From contig PDUO01000070.1 of NCBI GenBank assembly GCA_003008705.1, forward strand, positions 3,206-67,205: DNA of 64,000 bases, given 5' to 3'. The notes beneath the pieces were generated by a model that worked only from the letters and a program-made list of their open reading frames with translations, was not told the DNA's origin and made no database searches. Of the stretch, positions 21,363-32,860 are shown one piece after another. Numbering within the stretch: the first letter of the stretch is position 1; each line of letters starts with the position of its first letter. The DNA comes from Pezicula radicicola (taxonomy: Eukaryota > Ascomycota > Leotiomycetes > Helotiales > Dermateaceae). The position numbers and the translations under genes were made by a program.

Positions 21363-22724
21363 TCAAACATCATCATTACTAGGATAAAACTCCCTAGCCG
21401 CAAACCTCAGCACAACAGCTCCCACATCAAAAACAGTAACAACATTCTTCTGGAACGTATCCCCAAGAATATAAACATCACCAGCCTCATCCCCACCATC
21501 ATCAATACCAGTAATACAAACCTCATTTCCATCTTCATCCGTTCCAGCGTCAAGTATCATATCAAGTGGATTAGTATAGAATATTGTTCCGTTGATTTGA
21601 ATACCGAGAGAAGGTGCTGTAGCGTTGCAATCTACAATGTATGCTCCTTCGTCATCATAGTAAACGGCTGGTGGTACGTATGCAGCGTTAATTGCGTCGG
21701 CTACGCTGGTCGGGAAATAATTGAGTGTTGTGCCTGAATCGACGATGTATTGCACATCGCCTCCTGATCCAGCAAGTGTCACGTTATCGAGAATCGCGCC
21801 GTCGATCTCTATGGTGTAGAAATCGTAGGTATTTGGGTAATACTCGATTGTGGTGATGAGGATTGGGGTGTCGGTGAAGTTCTGGGTGAAGTTTACTGGT
21901 GGAACACCACCGAGAGCGAGATAACCTGCTGGTCCTGAGATGTCGCGTTCGATTGCGAGGGAGAAGAGAGGGTCAATGAGCCCTTCGGTATACATGGTAG
22001 TGAAAATTGGGTTGTAGATTATCTGCTCTCCAACGGCTGAATTGTCGAGTGTGGGATCAGTGCCGTTATATGCACTTGTGAGTGCTGGGTATGCTAGACC
22101 TACAAGTCCGGAGGTTGTTCCGTCGCCATACCATGCTGCATAGTTAACAACAGCCACTGTTTGATTGACGGTAATTCCAGCCAAAGTGACTTCTTCAGTT
22201 CCAATAATCCCGGTGAGGTATTCTCCATCGCCATAGGTAATGTTGAAGTTCTCATTCGGAATCTGAGTGAAGGTATCCGTAACATTGTATGTAGGTCCAA
22301 AATCGCAATATTCTTCCGTCTCTGGGTCTCCCGTTTCAACATCCACACAACTAAAGCCGCTTTCGACGACCCAAGTGTCGCTTGAGCCAGTATCAACAAT
22401 AACCTCAAAGGTCTCCGTGCCAAAAGTGATGTTGGTTGCGAATTCCTCCCCAATGAACAGGGAAATCAACTCAGTGCTGTTGCCAACAGGTATATCCAAT
22501 CCAGTAAGTCTTGCCGCGCTTCTGGCTTTTGATCCGGTGGAAGACTTTTTGGTGAGGGTAAGGACATTGGAAGAAGTTTCAATTGCGCTGGGTGCCTTGA
22601 AAGCCGTCGGTCTCGAGGTCGAGATCTTAACATCGGATCTCCGGTTCAGTCGCGGGCTTCGTGCTTCCGTGGTCTGGGCCAGAAGACCAGCTGCAAGCAC
22701 TGGAAGGAGAGAGGAGAAAAGCAT
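21363..22724 (-). CDS. Secreted pepsin-like aspartic protease
   Basis: Intronless, 453 residues. A signal peptide (MLFSSLLPVLAAGLLAQ) and a basic propeptide with RLNRRS precede the mature domain. The two catalytic aspartates lie in VIVDTGSSDTW (Asp111) and YIVDSGTTLNYF (Asp329), and the flap is YGDGEYLTG (about 164-172). Several N-x-S/T sites suggest glycosylation. The chain ends shortly after FDVGAVVLRFA; no GPI-type hydrophobic tail is seen. Family A1 (PF00026). It should act outside the cell as an endopeptidase in nutrient acquisition or host interaction. The ATG at 22724 is the first in frame and gives the complete signal peptide. Confidence 0.93.
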   Translation of the reverse strand: MLFSSLLPVLAAGLLAQTTEARSPRLNRRSDVKISTSRPTAFKAPSAIETSSNVLTLTKKSSTGSKARSAARLTGLDIPVGNSTELISLFIGEEFATNITFGTETFEVIVDTGSSDTWVVESGFSCVDVETGDPETEEYCDFGPTYNVTDTFTQIPNENFNITYGDGEYLTGIIGTEEVTLAGITVNQTVAVVNYAAWYGDGTTSGLVGLAYPALTSAYNGTDPTLDNSAVGEQIIYNPIFTTMYTEGLIDPLFSLAIERDISGPAGYLALGGVPPVNFTQNFTDTPILITTIEYYPNTYDFYTIEIDGAILDNVTLAGSGGDVQYIVDSGTTLNYFPTSVADAINAAYVPPAVYYDDEGAYIVDCNATAPSLGIQINGTIFYTNPLDMILDAGTDEDGNEVCITGIDDGGDEAGDVYILGDTFQKNVVTVFDVGAVVLRFAAREFYPSNDDV

Positions 22725-23819
22725 TCTCGAGTTATCTGAGTCGAATTACCGGCTAGAGATGTTGTCGGGGAAGCTTAGAGAAGGAGAAGCTTTCAAGGAG
22801 AGCTTGTGAAGAAGCTTGAAAGAGCTTGGAGAGCTCGTTCCATCTTGGCGCCAGGTACCTGAATAATATATGGAGAAAAGGGGAATTCGCCATGTTCGCC
22901 ATGATTTCGCCATGACAGTCAGGAATGACGCGTATGAAATGTTCAATTGTTGAGATAACCAGTAACTGTGGAGTGACTTGATAGCCAAGATTTGATCTCA
23001 ATGCACGGTGCACGATGGAGAGTGACTACCAATCAAAAATGTTCGCTCACAGGGAAGGTCGCATGCGTTCGTGCTGGGTATCTGATTTCCAGTTGCCTAT
23101 CTGAGGTATAGTAATGTAATATGTGTTTTTAGAATGTGGGGATTGTCTAAGGGTTGGAGATAAGGAACTGCCGTTATCGTTCGAGGCGGCCCGTTACAGC
23201 CTGGGCAGTATGCTTAGCGACGGTAGCTTGGTCGGGTATTAGATGAACCTGGGGAAAACGCTCGGCGATGATGGAAGAATAAATAAAACCTGATGAACGC
23301 TGGGGAACTACAGAGTAGTTTAAGTAAGCATTGGCTTCTTTCAAGTACTTTCCAGCAAATAATGCCTAGCATATTCCCTTCCAACTCTTTTCATTACAAT
23401 ACGACTCCTATCTACATTCCTATCACTAAGCGATTCGAAGCGTTTCCTACTCACTTACCTTACCCACCAACCATGTATTTCCCCATATCAAGCCACAGTT
23501 AACATATGGAGTACATGTTATGTGAAGATCCAAGAACAACTGTAATGCTAATTGATGCTACATACGTTATTTATGCTACTTAACCGGTCGAAACTTTACC
23601 GAAGTATATCCTCGTTTCTTGTACTTGCTAGAGGAGACGCCAGGATATGAAATCAGCAACTGGTGCCGATACTTTTACACTGTACTATGCGTTTGAACTC
23701 TGAGGAAGTAAAACATGATTGGCAATACAAATGTAACATGATCAAAAATTCTGATTTTATGAATGGGTTGAGATGAAGAATACGAGGTTAAGGTACTTAC
23801 TTGGTAGGAGTGGTTCTCT
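22725..23819. other. Intergenic, protease promoter and unassigned sequence
   Basis: About 1.1 kb. The first few hundred bases are the upstream region of the aspartic protease. No other coding signal, RNA gene or repeat recognised. Confidence 0.4.
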
Positions 23820-25624
23820 TAATTATTATACTACTTAGTTGCCTAAGAGTGCTGGGATTTATGATGAGTGGGTTGTTTTTGGTGGTGAGGGTTGGAGTTT
23901 TGAGAATTTTAAGGAGTATTTTAAGAAGGTAAGGCTATTTATTTTCTTTTCATTTTTACTTTTCCTTCCCCCTTTTCCCTTTTTCTTTTTTGTTTTTGTA
24001 TTTTGTGAAGTACTTTCTTGGAGTCAGGAGGTTCGTAGAAGAATTGTACTCCCACGTATGAACTTCCTTGACTTTCATGGTAATCGATTAAGCAAGACAA
24101 CTTACTTCGCCCCAGTACTTTGAAGAGGAATTTATTAACGCCAAGGAGTCTGCTACATACCATAATGATCACAAACTCCCTAAGCTAGAATTGGCAAAGG
24201 AATTTGGAACCAACGGCCTACTCGATATTGCCCCATCAGAACCAGTACCTGAGCTTCAACTATTCCGCAAAGCACTACAAGAAGCCTGGACGAGCAAAGG
24301 TCATCCAGTAACCGAAGACGTCTATAGCGGCAAAATAAATGGACTAGCCTATACGGTTGTATCCATTTATAAAGGTGTCCGTACAGCCAGCGCTTCACTT
24401 ATCAAAAGCAAACCTAATATTACATTGTTATCATCCATCTAGACTCGCAAGATCATCATTGAGGGGAATATTGCTACTAAAGTTCTTATAAACAATAAAG
24501 ACAATACAACTATTGTTTATAGAACCTGAAAAGTATCTATATTGTTACAAGGAGTCTTTGAAACTCCTAAGCTGCTGATGATTTCTGGTATTGGGTCTAT
24601 CAAGCATCATATCCCTCGCATGGTCTCTTCACCGAATATTGGTTAGAACTCGATAGATCATCCTGTCATGCCACATGTTTTAAGAGTTAAAGATGATATT
24701 GGCCTTGATCATTTTACTGGACCTGGTGCGCTTCACCAAGAAGCCGTGTCTATTGGGGAAAAGAAGGAAGAGGGCCCCATGAGCAGTGGACTGTTGGAGA
24801 TAGTTGGATTTCCTCGAATCGACTCGAGGCTGGAAGCTAGACCGGAGCGGTAGGCAGAAAGAGAGCGTACTAGGCTTGATGTTTTCGGTCCTCGCGGGCA
24901 AACCACACTTCGAGATCGACTTTGTCATAAGTTTACGTCACCCTTCCAACCTCGATTCTCGGTTGTCTTGACTAACTTCCTGGGAAGCCAATGTTTGCTT
25001 TTGCTTTCTAATGGCATTATCCAGTACCACCAAAGGGAGATTACTTGACCATCATTGTGGATCTTCTGAGGCCACAGTCTAGGGGTGAGATCAAGCTCAG
25101 CTCTACCGATCCATTAGATGCCCCAGATATCAATATAGGTTTTTACTCAAACGAGCTGGACCTTGTGGCTATGGCTGAGGGTGTACAATTCATTAATGAT
25201 GTCCTTATCAACGGCGAGGGTATAAAGGAGTTGGTGACCAACGACTACCCATGGCCACTTCCACGCAATGATAATAAATTGTTGCAAGAAGATATCTTAG
25301 AAAGATCATCCACAGGATTTCGCAAGTTCCGATAGTTCCTACACCATTTCTCTGTTAATATTTCACAGATCTTTGTAGGACCACAGGTATAAGCAAGAGC
25401 ATTAAGATGGTGTGGTCAATAACCAGTTAAGAGTATTTGGCGTTCAAGGACTCCGATTTATTAATGCTTCAGTTATTCTAGTCATACTAGATTACAAAAT
25501 TCATTGTCTAGTTTACATGCTCGCCGAGAAGGTACAACTCTCTGTAACTAGCTTAATGTTCTCTTCTAATTAATGAAAACAGGGTAGCGATATAATCAAG
25601 GCAAGCTACAAAGATTTTGTATAG
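23820..25624 (+). pseudogene. GMC oxidoreductase (glucose-methanol-choline family), 5'-truncated and decayed
   Basis: Recognisable family segments occur in order: SAGIYDEW and GGEGWSFENFKEYFKK (23840-23930), an intron with AAG/gtaagg donor, then YFEEEFINAKE... through TEDVYSGKINGLAY (24113-24440), LLQGVFETPKLLMISGIGS (24545-24602), NSIDHPVMPHV, DYLTIIVDLLRPQSRGEI (25040), and the C-terminal GVQGLRFINASV...YMLAEKGSDIIKA (25440-25624) with an intron at about 25532-25582. The N-terminal FAD-binding Rossmann region is missing. Several in-frame stops (for example near 24440 and 24527) and frame changes break it. Family members oxidise alcohols, sugars or choline using FAD. The excess of TA-type stops fits RIP-like decay. 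No function should remain. Confidence 0.85.
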
Positions 25625-26258
25625 TAACAGTTTGCTCTCTAGCATGGTTAATCAAACAAGGGACCGTGTGTAATGGTGTTAGTAGTCTTTGAGATTGGTC
25701 TAATAAAATATAGAATTAAAGCTTGGTGAAATTTTTTTGGACTTCGAGTGTTCTAGTACATTGCGAGACAGCTTAACCTTCCTAAAAACTATTATAACGT
25801 AAAGTAACAAAGCAATAATAACACTTATAGTGACTATTGTAGAAGTAGCAACAATGTTTCTTGTCATTGAGACCTTTGAGAAGTAAACAAGTAGTTTGCT
25901 CTGGTTTTGAATTACTAGCAATATACACTTATAGTAGAGGCCATAAGGTGAAACTATTATCCCAACAATACGGAGTAGTGTGCTCTGTGCTGACATAATG
26001 GTGAATCTCTACTTCGTAGTTCGTGAAGTACTTATCTCTACTACAAACATTTAAAACATTAGGTGGTATAGGGAAATTTAAGACTAGCTGTTCAATTTTT
26101 TAATTTTTTTTTGGTAACTCAACAAAGGATAGTGCCATCGAGTCTTTTGGTCCCCTTCATTTAACAGGGGCAATGGTATATTGCAACCACCACTCGTAGA
26201 ATCAATTATAGGTTATTATGCTACGAAGAGGGACACACAGTGCCTGTTTGTCTGGCCA
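25625..26258. other. Intergenic, one AT-rich short ORF
   Basis: A 98-codon minus-strand frame at 25700-25996 encodes a hydrophobic stretch (VIIALLLYVIIVFRKV) that could be a membrane segment. It has no family resemblance and its start is not supported by context, so it is not called as a gene. Confidence 0.3.
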
Positions 26259-27404
26259 TCAATGATCCCAGGTTCCCGGACCATATCCCAACCTTAGTGG
26301 TGCCTTGACCACCTTAAATGGTGCACTAGAAGTAAACGACCAATCCAGTCTATCGTCGAAAGGAATGATCAACTCGAACACCCTCAAGTTGGTAAGATTC
26401 CACATCGGCTGGCACATCTCCTGTCGCCTGGCTGCTGTGACGACATGCTGATGCCTTCTAAGTATGACCCTCACCTCGATCAACCCACGCATCATCGAAA
26501 GCAACATCCACGCATTTGACCAGGCATTCCACTCCCGCTCATCATGCTTTGGAATAGAATTGTTAGGATTGAAGATGCTGAAGGCGGATTCCCAGTCAAT
26601 GATAACAGAACGAATTGTATCGACTCGTTGAGGAACTATGCTCCGAGTAAAGAATGGGATGTCTCCTGGGTCATAAAAATGGAAGATGTTCTTCGAGTAG
26701 AGCACCTTGATCGCCTCGGAATATCTGTGTATCATTACTCATATCAGGCTGAACTTTCTAGACCTAAAAACTCTTGGGCAAACACTTCACTGAAAGAGAA
26801 ATAATCCTTACATTGCTCGACATGTCAGAAGCAGAGGGAGAAGACCTTCGTCGGTTACAAGGTCAATCCTTTCCGTGTGTAGATTGCGCCAGATCTTGGA
26901 TCGCAACAACAACCAGCCTGCAAGACATTGTGTTCCATATGAGCCGCATAGCTCTATGCCGCACTGCCCAGTCTGCAATCTGCACCGCCAATATCCGAAT
27001 CGACTATGTTTGCGTATGATATGCACCACATTGTCATGTTCTCCACCAGCAAGCACTTCCTCATATATGATCTGCCTTACGTCGAGCGGGAGCCGTGCTA
27101 AGAAATGTGACTGCGCCTGATCGTGTGACCTCTGTTGGTATCGGCGCGCGTTATTCAATATACCGTGAGTTTCAGGGAGAGGATTCGTGAGCGCACGTTT
27201 ACGTTGTAGACGTGGTGGTTCCTGAGTCTGGACACCGCGAGCGCGTCGTGAAAGGTCCTTGAGATTGGCCTTTGGATTCCAATTGATGTCACACAACTTC
27301 AAGTAGAGAAGTAGAGGTCCAAGGCCAAAGGCTTTCTTCGCCATTCCTACCGCATCCGACAAGGAATCGGGCTTGCGCCATTGGTAAAGCTCAGAAATGC
27401 TCAT
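26259..27404 (-). CDS. DUF7730-type fungal protein (copy 2)
   Basis: Exons 27404-26812 and 26724-26259 join to 352 residues across an 87-bp intron. The ATG at 27404 is the first in the frame; an upstream non-ATG extension of 11 codons exists. It carries LARLPLDVRQIIYEEVLAGG, then GLLPLLLTCRAIYSEAIKVLY and a C-terminal region (NPNNSIPKHDEREWNAW..., LTNLRVFELIIPFDD) typical of this uncharacterised fungal family, whose opening motif resembles an F-box. The intron interrupts the codon just before YSEA, as in the copy at 7.4-8.5 kb, so the two are paralogues with a shared intron. Unlike copy 1 it lacks the hydrophobic N-terminal segment. Role unknown. Confidence 0.8.
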
Positions 27405-28334
27405 TGTGGGCAGTTCGAGGTTGACAACTCGGTCCACTGAATTTGTGGCAGACGGACGGATAGCAGCATGGCGCTGGATAACCTGACATTATCTTATGTA
27501 TGACCCTAACCCCGCAAGTACGGTGGACGGAGTAAGAAGACATGAGCAGGGCGATATGGTCGTGGTGTGGTGGTGAGCAAGAACCACTTGGATCGTTGCG
27601 GGTAAATTGGAAAATGGGTGTGAGCCTGTGACTTCAGAAGCCGTCGGTACGCGGGAGAGATCACGTGTGCATAATCGAGTAAATTCAATCTCTTCCTCTT
27701 CATTGACTCCTCCCCTTCAATTCCTCAACAAGCTCAAGAAAATCGTCTTGGAGGAGATCAGTCGATCATCTTATAATACTACTTACTGTATATTGCAAAA
27801 TTACTTTAACTTCGTCAAGCTTTTCTCTGTCCCACCACGAATCCACGATTCAGTTCTCTCCGCGCTTCCGACTATTTCTAAATTTCCGTTCATCTACTTG
27901 AAATTGTACCAAGGAGGCAAGCGCTTCTCAATCCGGTCCACCGCCGCTCGCCTGCTGAAGTTTCAGCCTCCTACCCCGAAGATCCTGGGTGATCCTTTCG
28001 TTCAAGACGTTCTGGGCCCGCAGCTTCAGCCTCATGAGTATGGAATAGATGAAACTCTAGTCTTCGTCATCTCCTATCATGAGATGAACTCACGGGGTAT
28101 GCAAAATGAATAAAAGACAATTCCTCCCCTCTTCCTACCTCTCCTTTGCTTTCACTCTTCACTCACGTCAAAGTTGATTCCAAGAAGCTTGCTTCGTCCT
28201 CTCATTAAAACACTGCAAAATACATCACTCTTTTTACCCTAGCGGTACTGCACATTCATTCAAATCGACTCTTGACATAAATCTGCTCACTTTTGAAGCT
28301 ATTCCCAAAAAATCTGTATCAAAGACATATCACC
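27405..28334. other. Intergenic between divergent genes, one doubtful ORF
   Basis: Upstream region shared by the DUF7730 gene (minus) and the expansin-like gene (plus). A 168-codon plus-strand frame at 27607-28113 opens with TTG rather than ATG, has no recognised domain and could be chance; it might also be a 3' exon. CT-rich sequence at 28110-28330 is typical of fungal core promoters and should serve the expansin-like gene. Confidence 0.4.
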
Positions 28335-29304
28335 ATGCGTTTCTCAACTGTTGCCGCTGCCTCAACAGGCTTTGCTTCAATTGCCTCCGGCTTCGTCCTC
28401 GGCAAACGAGCCCTCTCAGGAGAGGCTACTTTCTATGGTGGCAATGTCGCCGGAGGAGCATGCTCCTTTTCAACCTACACACTCCCAAGCGGAATTTTTG
28501 GCACTGCGCTCTCCGATTCCAACTGGGCCACCTCTGGCGAATGTGGTGCTTGTGTTTCTGTTACTGGACCTTCTGGTAACAGCATCACTGCCATGGTACT
28601 TATCCTCTCTTGCTTTACTAGCTCCATACTGAATACAGAGTTAGATCGTAGACGAATGCCCAGGTTGCGGAACAAACCACCTCGATCTTTTCACAGACGC
28701 CTTCGCAGAACTCGCTGACGCCTCGGCCGGCATCATTGACGTTACTTGGGACTATGTTACCTGCCCCATTACCTCCGCCCTCGAACTCCACAACAAAGAG
28801 GGTGTCTCAGCATACTGGTTCAGCATGCAAGTCGTAAATGCCAACCAAGCCGTCTCATCAATGGAAGTCTCAGCCGATGGCGGTTCCACCTGGCTCACAA
28901 CCACCAGACAGACCTACAACTTTTTCGAAATCTCATCTGGCACTGGTACTACTACCGTTGATGTCAGAGTCACTGCTGCCGACGGAAGTGTTGTAACAGT
29001 TAACAATGTTGCTATCAGCGCTGGAGCAAGCACGACTGCCAGCAGCAACTTTGGTACATCCGGAACCACTACCGCTGTAGCCAATGTTGTATCTTCCTCA
29101 TCTACTGTGGCACCGACATCCACTACGAAAGCCACTACTTCAACTCCAGCCGCTGAGCCAGAAACTACTAGTGCTGCACCAACAACAAGCACTACCAAGC
29201 ATGCTGTCTCCCACGAGTCTACTTCCTCATCCAGCACTGTAGCAACCCCAACCCCAACCGCCGATTCTGCCGCTACGGCAGATGACTCTTGCGAATCTGA
29301 TTAG
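28335..29304 (+). CDS. Expansin-like secreted protein (double-psi beta-barrel) with Ser/Thr-rich tail
   Basis: Exons 28335-28595 and 28645-29304 give 306 residues across a 49-bp intron. A signal peptide (RFSTVAAASTGFASIASG) is followed by GEATFYGGNVAGGACSF, SGECGACVSVTGPSG and VDECPGCGTNHLDLF, the Cys and Asp pattern of the RlpA/expansin double-psi beta-barrel. The second half (EGVSAYWFSMQVVNANQAV..., STWLTTTRQTYNFFEI) matches an expansin-type C-terminal carbohydrate-binding domain. The last ~90 residues are Ser/Thr/Ala/Pro-rich, probably O-glycosylated. Related fungal proteins (loosenins, EglD-like) loosen cellulose or chitin without hydrolysis. Start chosen is the ATG giving the signal peptide, preceded by CACC; an upstream in-frame non-ATG extension is not needed. 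Confidence 0.9.
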
Positions 29305-30927
29305 ATTTTGCTTTGAATTTGGTTTGGGGGCTGTAAGTGTTAGAAAAAGGGGATATAAAGGGGCGCTGGATCACGCGGTTATGTTATCTGTATATATTTA
29401 AATAGGATATACTTAGATTTTGAAAAATAGAATTCAATATCAAGACAAATATACATAATCTTTTTGCGTGCAGGCGAACGTGAACTTTTCCAAAAGAAAG
29501 AAGTATTAGAATTTATTTAACTTTTTACCTTTCTAAACTTTAAACGTCCTCGATTTCCTCTTTAGCAATTAACGAACTGGGAACCGTGGTCTTACAATAT
29601 TATCTATATTAACAGGCACCACACTAAAAAGATAGATATAATTTTACTTATACATGGCAATAGAAAAGAAGAAAGGAATAGTATCTAGTTTTAAATTTCT
29701 AGGAGGATTTAGTCCGTAGTGTCAAATGTAATTGTTGCTTGTTAATATGCTCCTTGTTGTCATTCCTAACTTAACACTACAAGCTTACAAAGTTCAAAAT
29801 TTGCTACCTTCTAATATCTAAATGTAAATAAAACAGTTTTGTAATAGCACCTAAGGACTAGCCTAATTATGGACTACTTTAGCTAGTCTCGGGGCTCTCT
29901 TCCTTGTCTACAGGCAACATGTACATCTATATCGTGTATAGGAAGATCGAAAATGGTCTCTAAGATCAATGATGCCCAAATTATGCTTTGCGAACTCTTA
30001 ATTCTCCCTGGTAGTTGATTAATTGAAATTTGCTTGTTAAAAACTTGAGTAATTCCAATACAATATTTAATTGGACGATAGACTAATTATGGTAAATGCG
30101 TACAAGGTAGGTTATTGTGAATGGTAACAGAGCCGTCTACTTGCCGAGGAGATGTCCAATGTTTGACCAGTTAACAAACAAGAGAGAGCTCTGGTCCAAA
30201 GTAAATACATAATAACATTAGCTCTATGATAAGTTTACCAAAGTATGTACAAAAGTACCATGTCAATATGACGAAGTTCGCCTCTTGATTCCGATAACGC
30301 AGGCACGTGAAGACTAGTGATGGTGATGCAAAAGTCGTTGAAAATTGGACGATCTGCCGTAGACAAAAATTCTCGCCTTGCAGTAGTAGTAGTAGTATGC
30401 AGAACCTAGCAGACAGAAACTTTGTGTCCATAGCCGCCTCCTCCCCGTTACGCTATTCCCAGCAAACGCAGTCGCAATGCGCAGGAGTTGCAACCAGACA
30501 TAGTATAACAGGCGGTAGCTAAGAGGGGTTCGAGGCGGGACTATCCTCGAGCCCAGTAGGGCCAGCGCCATTTCCCCAATTGCTGGATCAATCCTTCTTT
30601 TTCTTTGGTGGTTGGGGTTGGCATGTGCTATGCTGTTCTAGACAAAGCCTGAGGAAAGTAAAATTTTCGCAATCATTTTTTCTTAGGGGCTATCGCTTCG
30701 CCGGTGGCTCCAATCAACAAGCCCTAGAAAGTATGACCGCTTCCGATTAGACAAAGAAATTCGGGCTGCGGCAGCCAGACCAACTCTGCTGTACCTTTTG
30801 CAACCCCACATCAACCAACCTTCTGACTCCTTCGTCAACATTATTCAAAATACAACTCCAACTACCAAACACCTCAACCATCCCCCCCCCATCAGCTGCT
30901 CAGCTGTGATACAGACAAGTCGCGCGT
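29305..30927. other. Intergenic, promoter of the CPS gene at its right end
   Basis: 29400-30200 is AT-rich and holds no supported gene. 30550-30927 is CT/CA-rich with a long C run near 30885, as expected for a fungal promoter, and should drive the leader that carries the attenuator uORF. Confidence 0.45.
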
Positions 30928-31283
30928 ATGAGTGGACGCCCGTCAATCTTCACTTCTCAGGTATGTCGACTGCTTTCTCCAATGCCTCTCGGATTGCTCG
31001 CACGACTCAGACCGCCGGCCTTATCTTGTCGTCCAAGGGATGATGCCCTACGCCCTACACGTCACAACTGCACACAACCTTTGACCCCCATCTCTTGAAG
31101 ACCAGCTATTCTTTTTCATTGATCTATCACTTCTCGTGCAGCAGCAGGAAGCAGCAGTAGCTAACAATGTCTCCATAGGATTATCTTTCAGGTAGCTGCC
31201 TCCACCTTGTCGAATTCTCCCTCACCGCCGAAAACTGACACCCAATGGCTACAGATCACATCTGGAAAGCTTCAGTAAACTGA
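30928..31283 (+). promoter_or_regulatory. Arginine attenuator peptide (AAP) uORF, three exons
   Basis: A 24-codon uORF in the leader of the CPS small-subunit gene, assembled from 30928-30960, 31179-31191 and 31255-31283 across introns of 218 and 63 bp. It begins MSGRPSIFTSQDYL and continues SDHIWKA before TGA, closely matching the Neurospora arg-2 AAP; the key Asp12 and Trp19 are present. The known mechanism is that the nascent AAP stalls ribosomes at the uORF stop when arginine is high, lowering CPS translation and exposing the mRNA to decay. The stop is 59 nt before the main ATG. Because the uORF is split, it exists only in the spliced transcript. Confidence 0.93.
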
Positions 31284-31342
31284 AAGCTTCCCTTGATACA
31301 CCCAAACCTACCTCTACACATATTCTAGGAATACTCTACAGC

Positions 31343-32860
31343 ATGTTTGCCCGATTTATTAGGCCCACTGCCGGCTTGAAAGCTGTCAATGGCAGGATCG
31401 CTCAACAAGCTCGGTTTTTAGCTACCGTCGAGGGCAGCACAGGACGTGCTATGCCAACGACTCGTCCTCGTGCAACCCCAATCTCACACGACCGAGCTAC
31501 ATTCACCATCAGGGTAAGTTGGTTTGCATTGGGGAGACATCTGCTAACAAAAATTTCAGGATGGACCCGTCTTCCATGGCAAAGCTTTCGGTGCCAAGTC
31601 CAACGTCTCTGGAGAAGCTGTCTTCACTACTTCCCTCGTCGGATACCCCGAGTCGATGACCGACCCCTCGTACCGTGGACAGATTCTCGTTTTCACTCAG
31701 CCCCTAATTGGAAACTATGGCGTACCATCATCTACTCGCGACGAGCACGGTCTCTTGAAATACTTCGAGTCTCCCAATATTCAGTGCGTCGGTGTTGTCG
31801 TGGCCGACTACGCAGTGCAGTATAGCCATTGGACTGCAGTTGAGAGTCTGAGTGACTGGTGTGCTCGTGAGGGTGTTCCGGCTATCTCCGGTGTTGATAC
31901 TCGTGCTATTGTTACATACCTCCGAGAGGAAGGTTCTTCCCTTGCCCGAATCACAATCGGGGAGGAGTACGATGCCGATCAAGATGAAGCTTTCATTGAT
32001 CCTGAACAGATCAACCTAGTTAAGAAAGTTAGCACCAAGGCCCCCTTCCACGTCAGCTCCACAAACGGCGATATGCACGTAGCAGTCATCGATTGTGGTG
32101 TCAAGGAAAACATCCTTCGAAGCTTAGTTCGCCGTGGTGCAAGCGTCACTGTCTTCCCATACGACTTCCCTATCCACAAGGTTGCTCACCACTTCGACGG
32201 AGTCTTCATCTCGAACGGCCCTGGCGATCCAACTCATTGCCAAGAGACCGTCTACCACTTGCAGCGCCTAATGGAGTCTTCGCAAGTTCCCGTCTTCGGT
32301 ATCTGCCTCGGACATCAACTTCTTGCCCTTGCAGCTGGTGCTCGTACTATTAAGCTTAAGTACGGAAATCGTGCTCACAACATTCCTGCTCTTGACTTGA
32401 CCACCGGCCAATGCCACATTACTTCCCAAAACCACGGTTACGCTGTAGACGTGACCACCCTCCCATCTGAATTCAAGGAATACTTTGTCAACCTCAATGA
32501 TGGCTCCAACGAAGGTAAGCTTATTCTCTATTGTCTCCCCTCAACCCCCAATCCCTAGTTGCAAATCTAACCTAATAACCAGGCATGATCCACAAAACCC
32601 GCCCAATCTTCTCCACACAATTCCATCCGGAAGCTAAGGGAGGACCAATGGACTCTTCTTACCTCTTCGACATGTACATTGAGAACGTTCAACGCTACAA
32701 GAAGAACCAGGCCGTCTACCCAGCTGGAAAGGATAATAAGCCTTCGCCTTTGTTGGTTGATATCTTGAGCAAGGAGCGTGTTGGTGTTACGCCTGCTCAG
32801 TATGGTGAAAACATTGCGGCTGCGGCTGCGGCTACTGCTCGTCAGGCCGCTGCTGCTTAA
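31343..32860 (+). CDS. cpa1: Carbamoyl-phosphate synthase, arginine-specific small subunit (glutaminase)
   Basis: Exons 31343-31513, 31560-32514 and 32583-32860 join to 467 residues. The first ~45 residues are Arg/Ala-rich ([20 protein letters not shown]), a mitochondrial presequence as in Neurospora arg-2. The CPSase small-chain N-domain follows ([31 protein letters not shown]). The class I glutamine amidotransferase domain has [10 protein letters not shown], the nucleophile Cys in [11 protein letters not shown] (about residue 306) and FSTQFHPEA with the catalytic His and Glu. The C-terminus is a short Ala-rich tail. It releases ammonia from glutamine for the large subunit, the first committed step to citrulline and arginine. 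Expression should be controlled by the upstream AAP uORF at 30928-31283. Confidence 0.96.

Noticed and set aside
22267..22809. 180-codon plus-strand ORF over the aspartic protease start
   Set aside because: Antisense shadow; the minus-strand protease has signal peptide and both catalytic motifs.
27607..28113. 168-codon plus-strand ORF
   Set aside because: Opens with TTG, no domain, no intron or signal support, and lies in the promoter region of the expansin-like gene.
30798..31043. 81-codon ORF overlapping the attenuator uORF
   Set aside because: Not ATG-initiated; the AAP frame here is the conserved one and the rest is intron.
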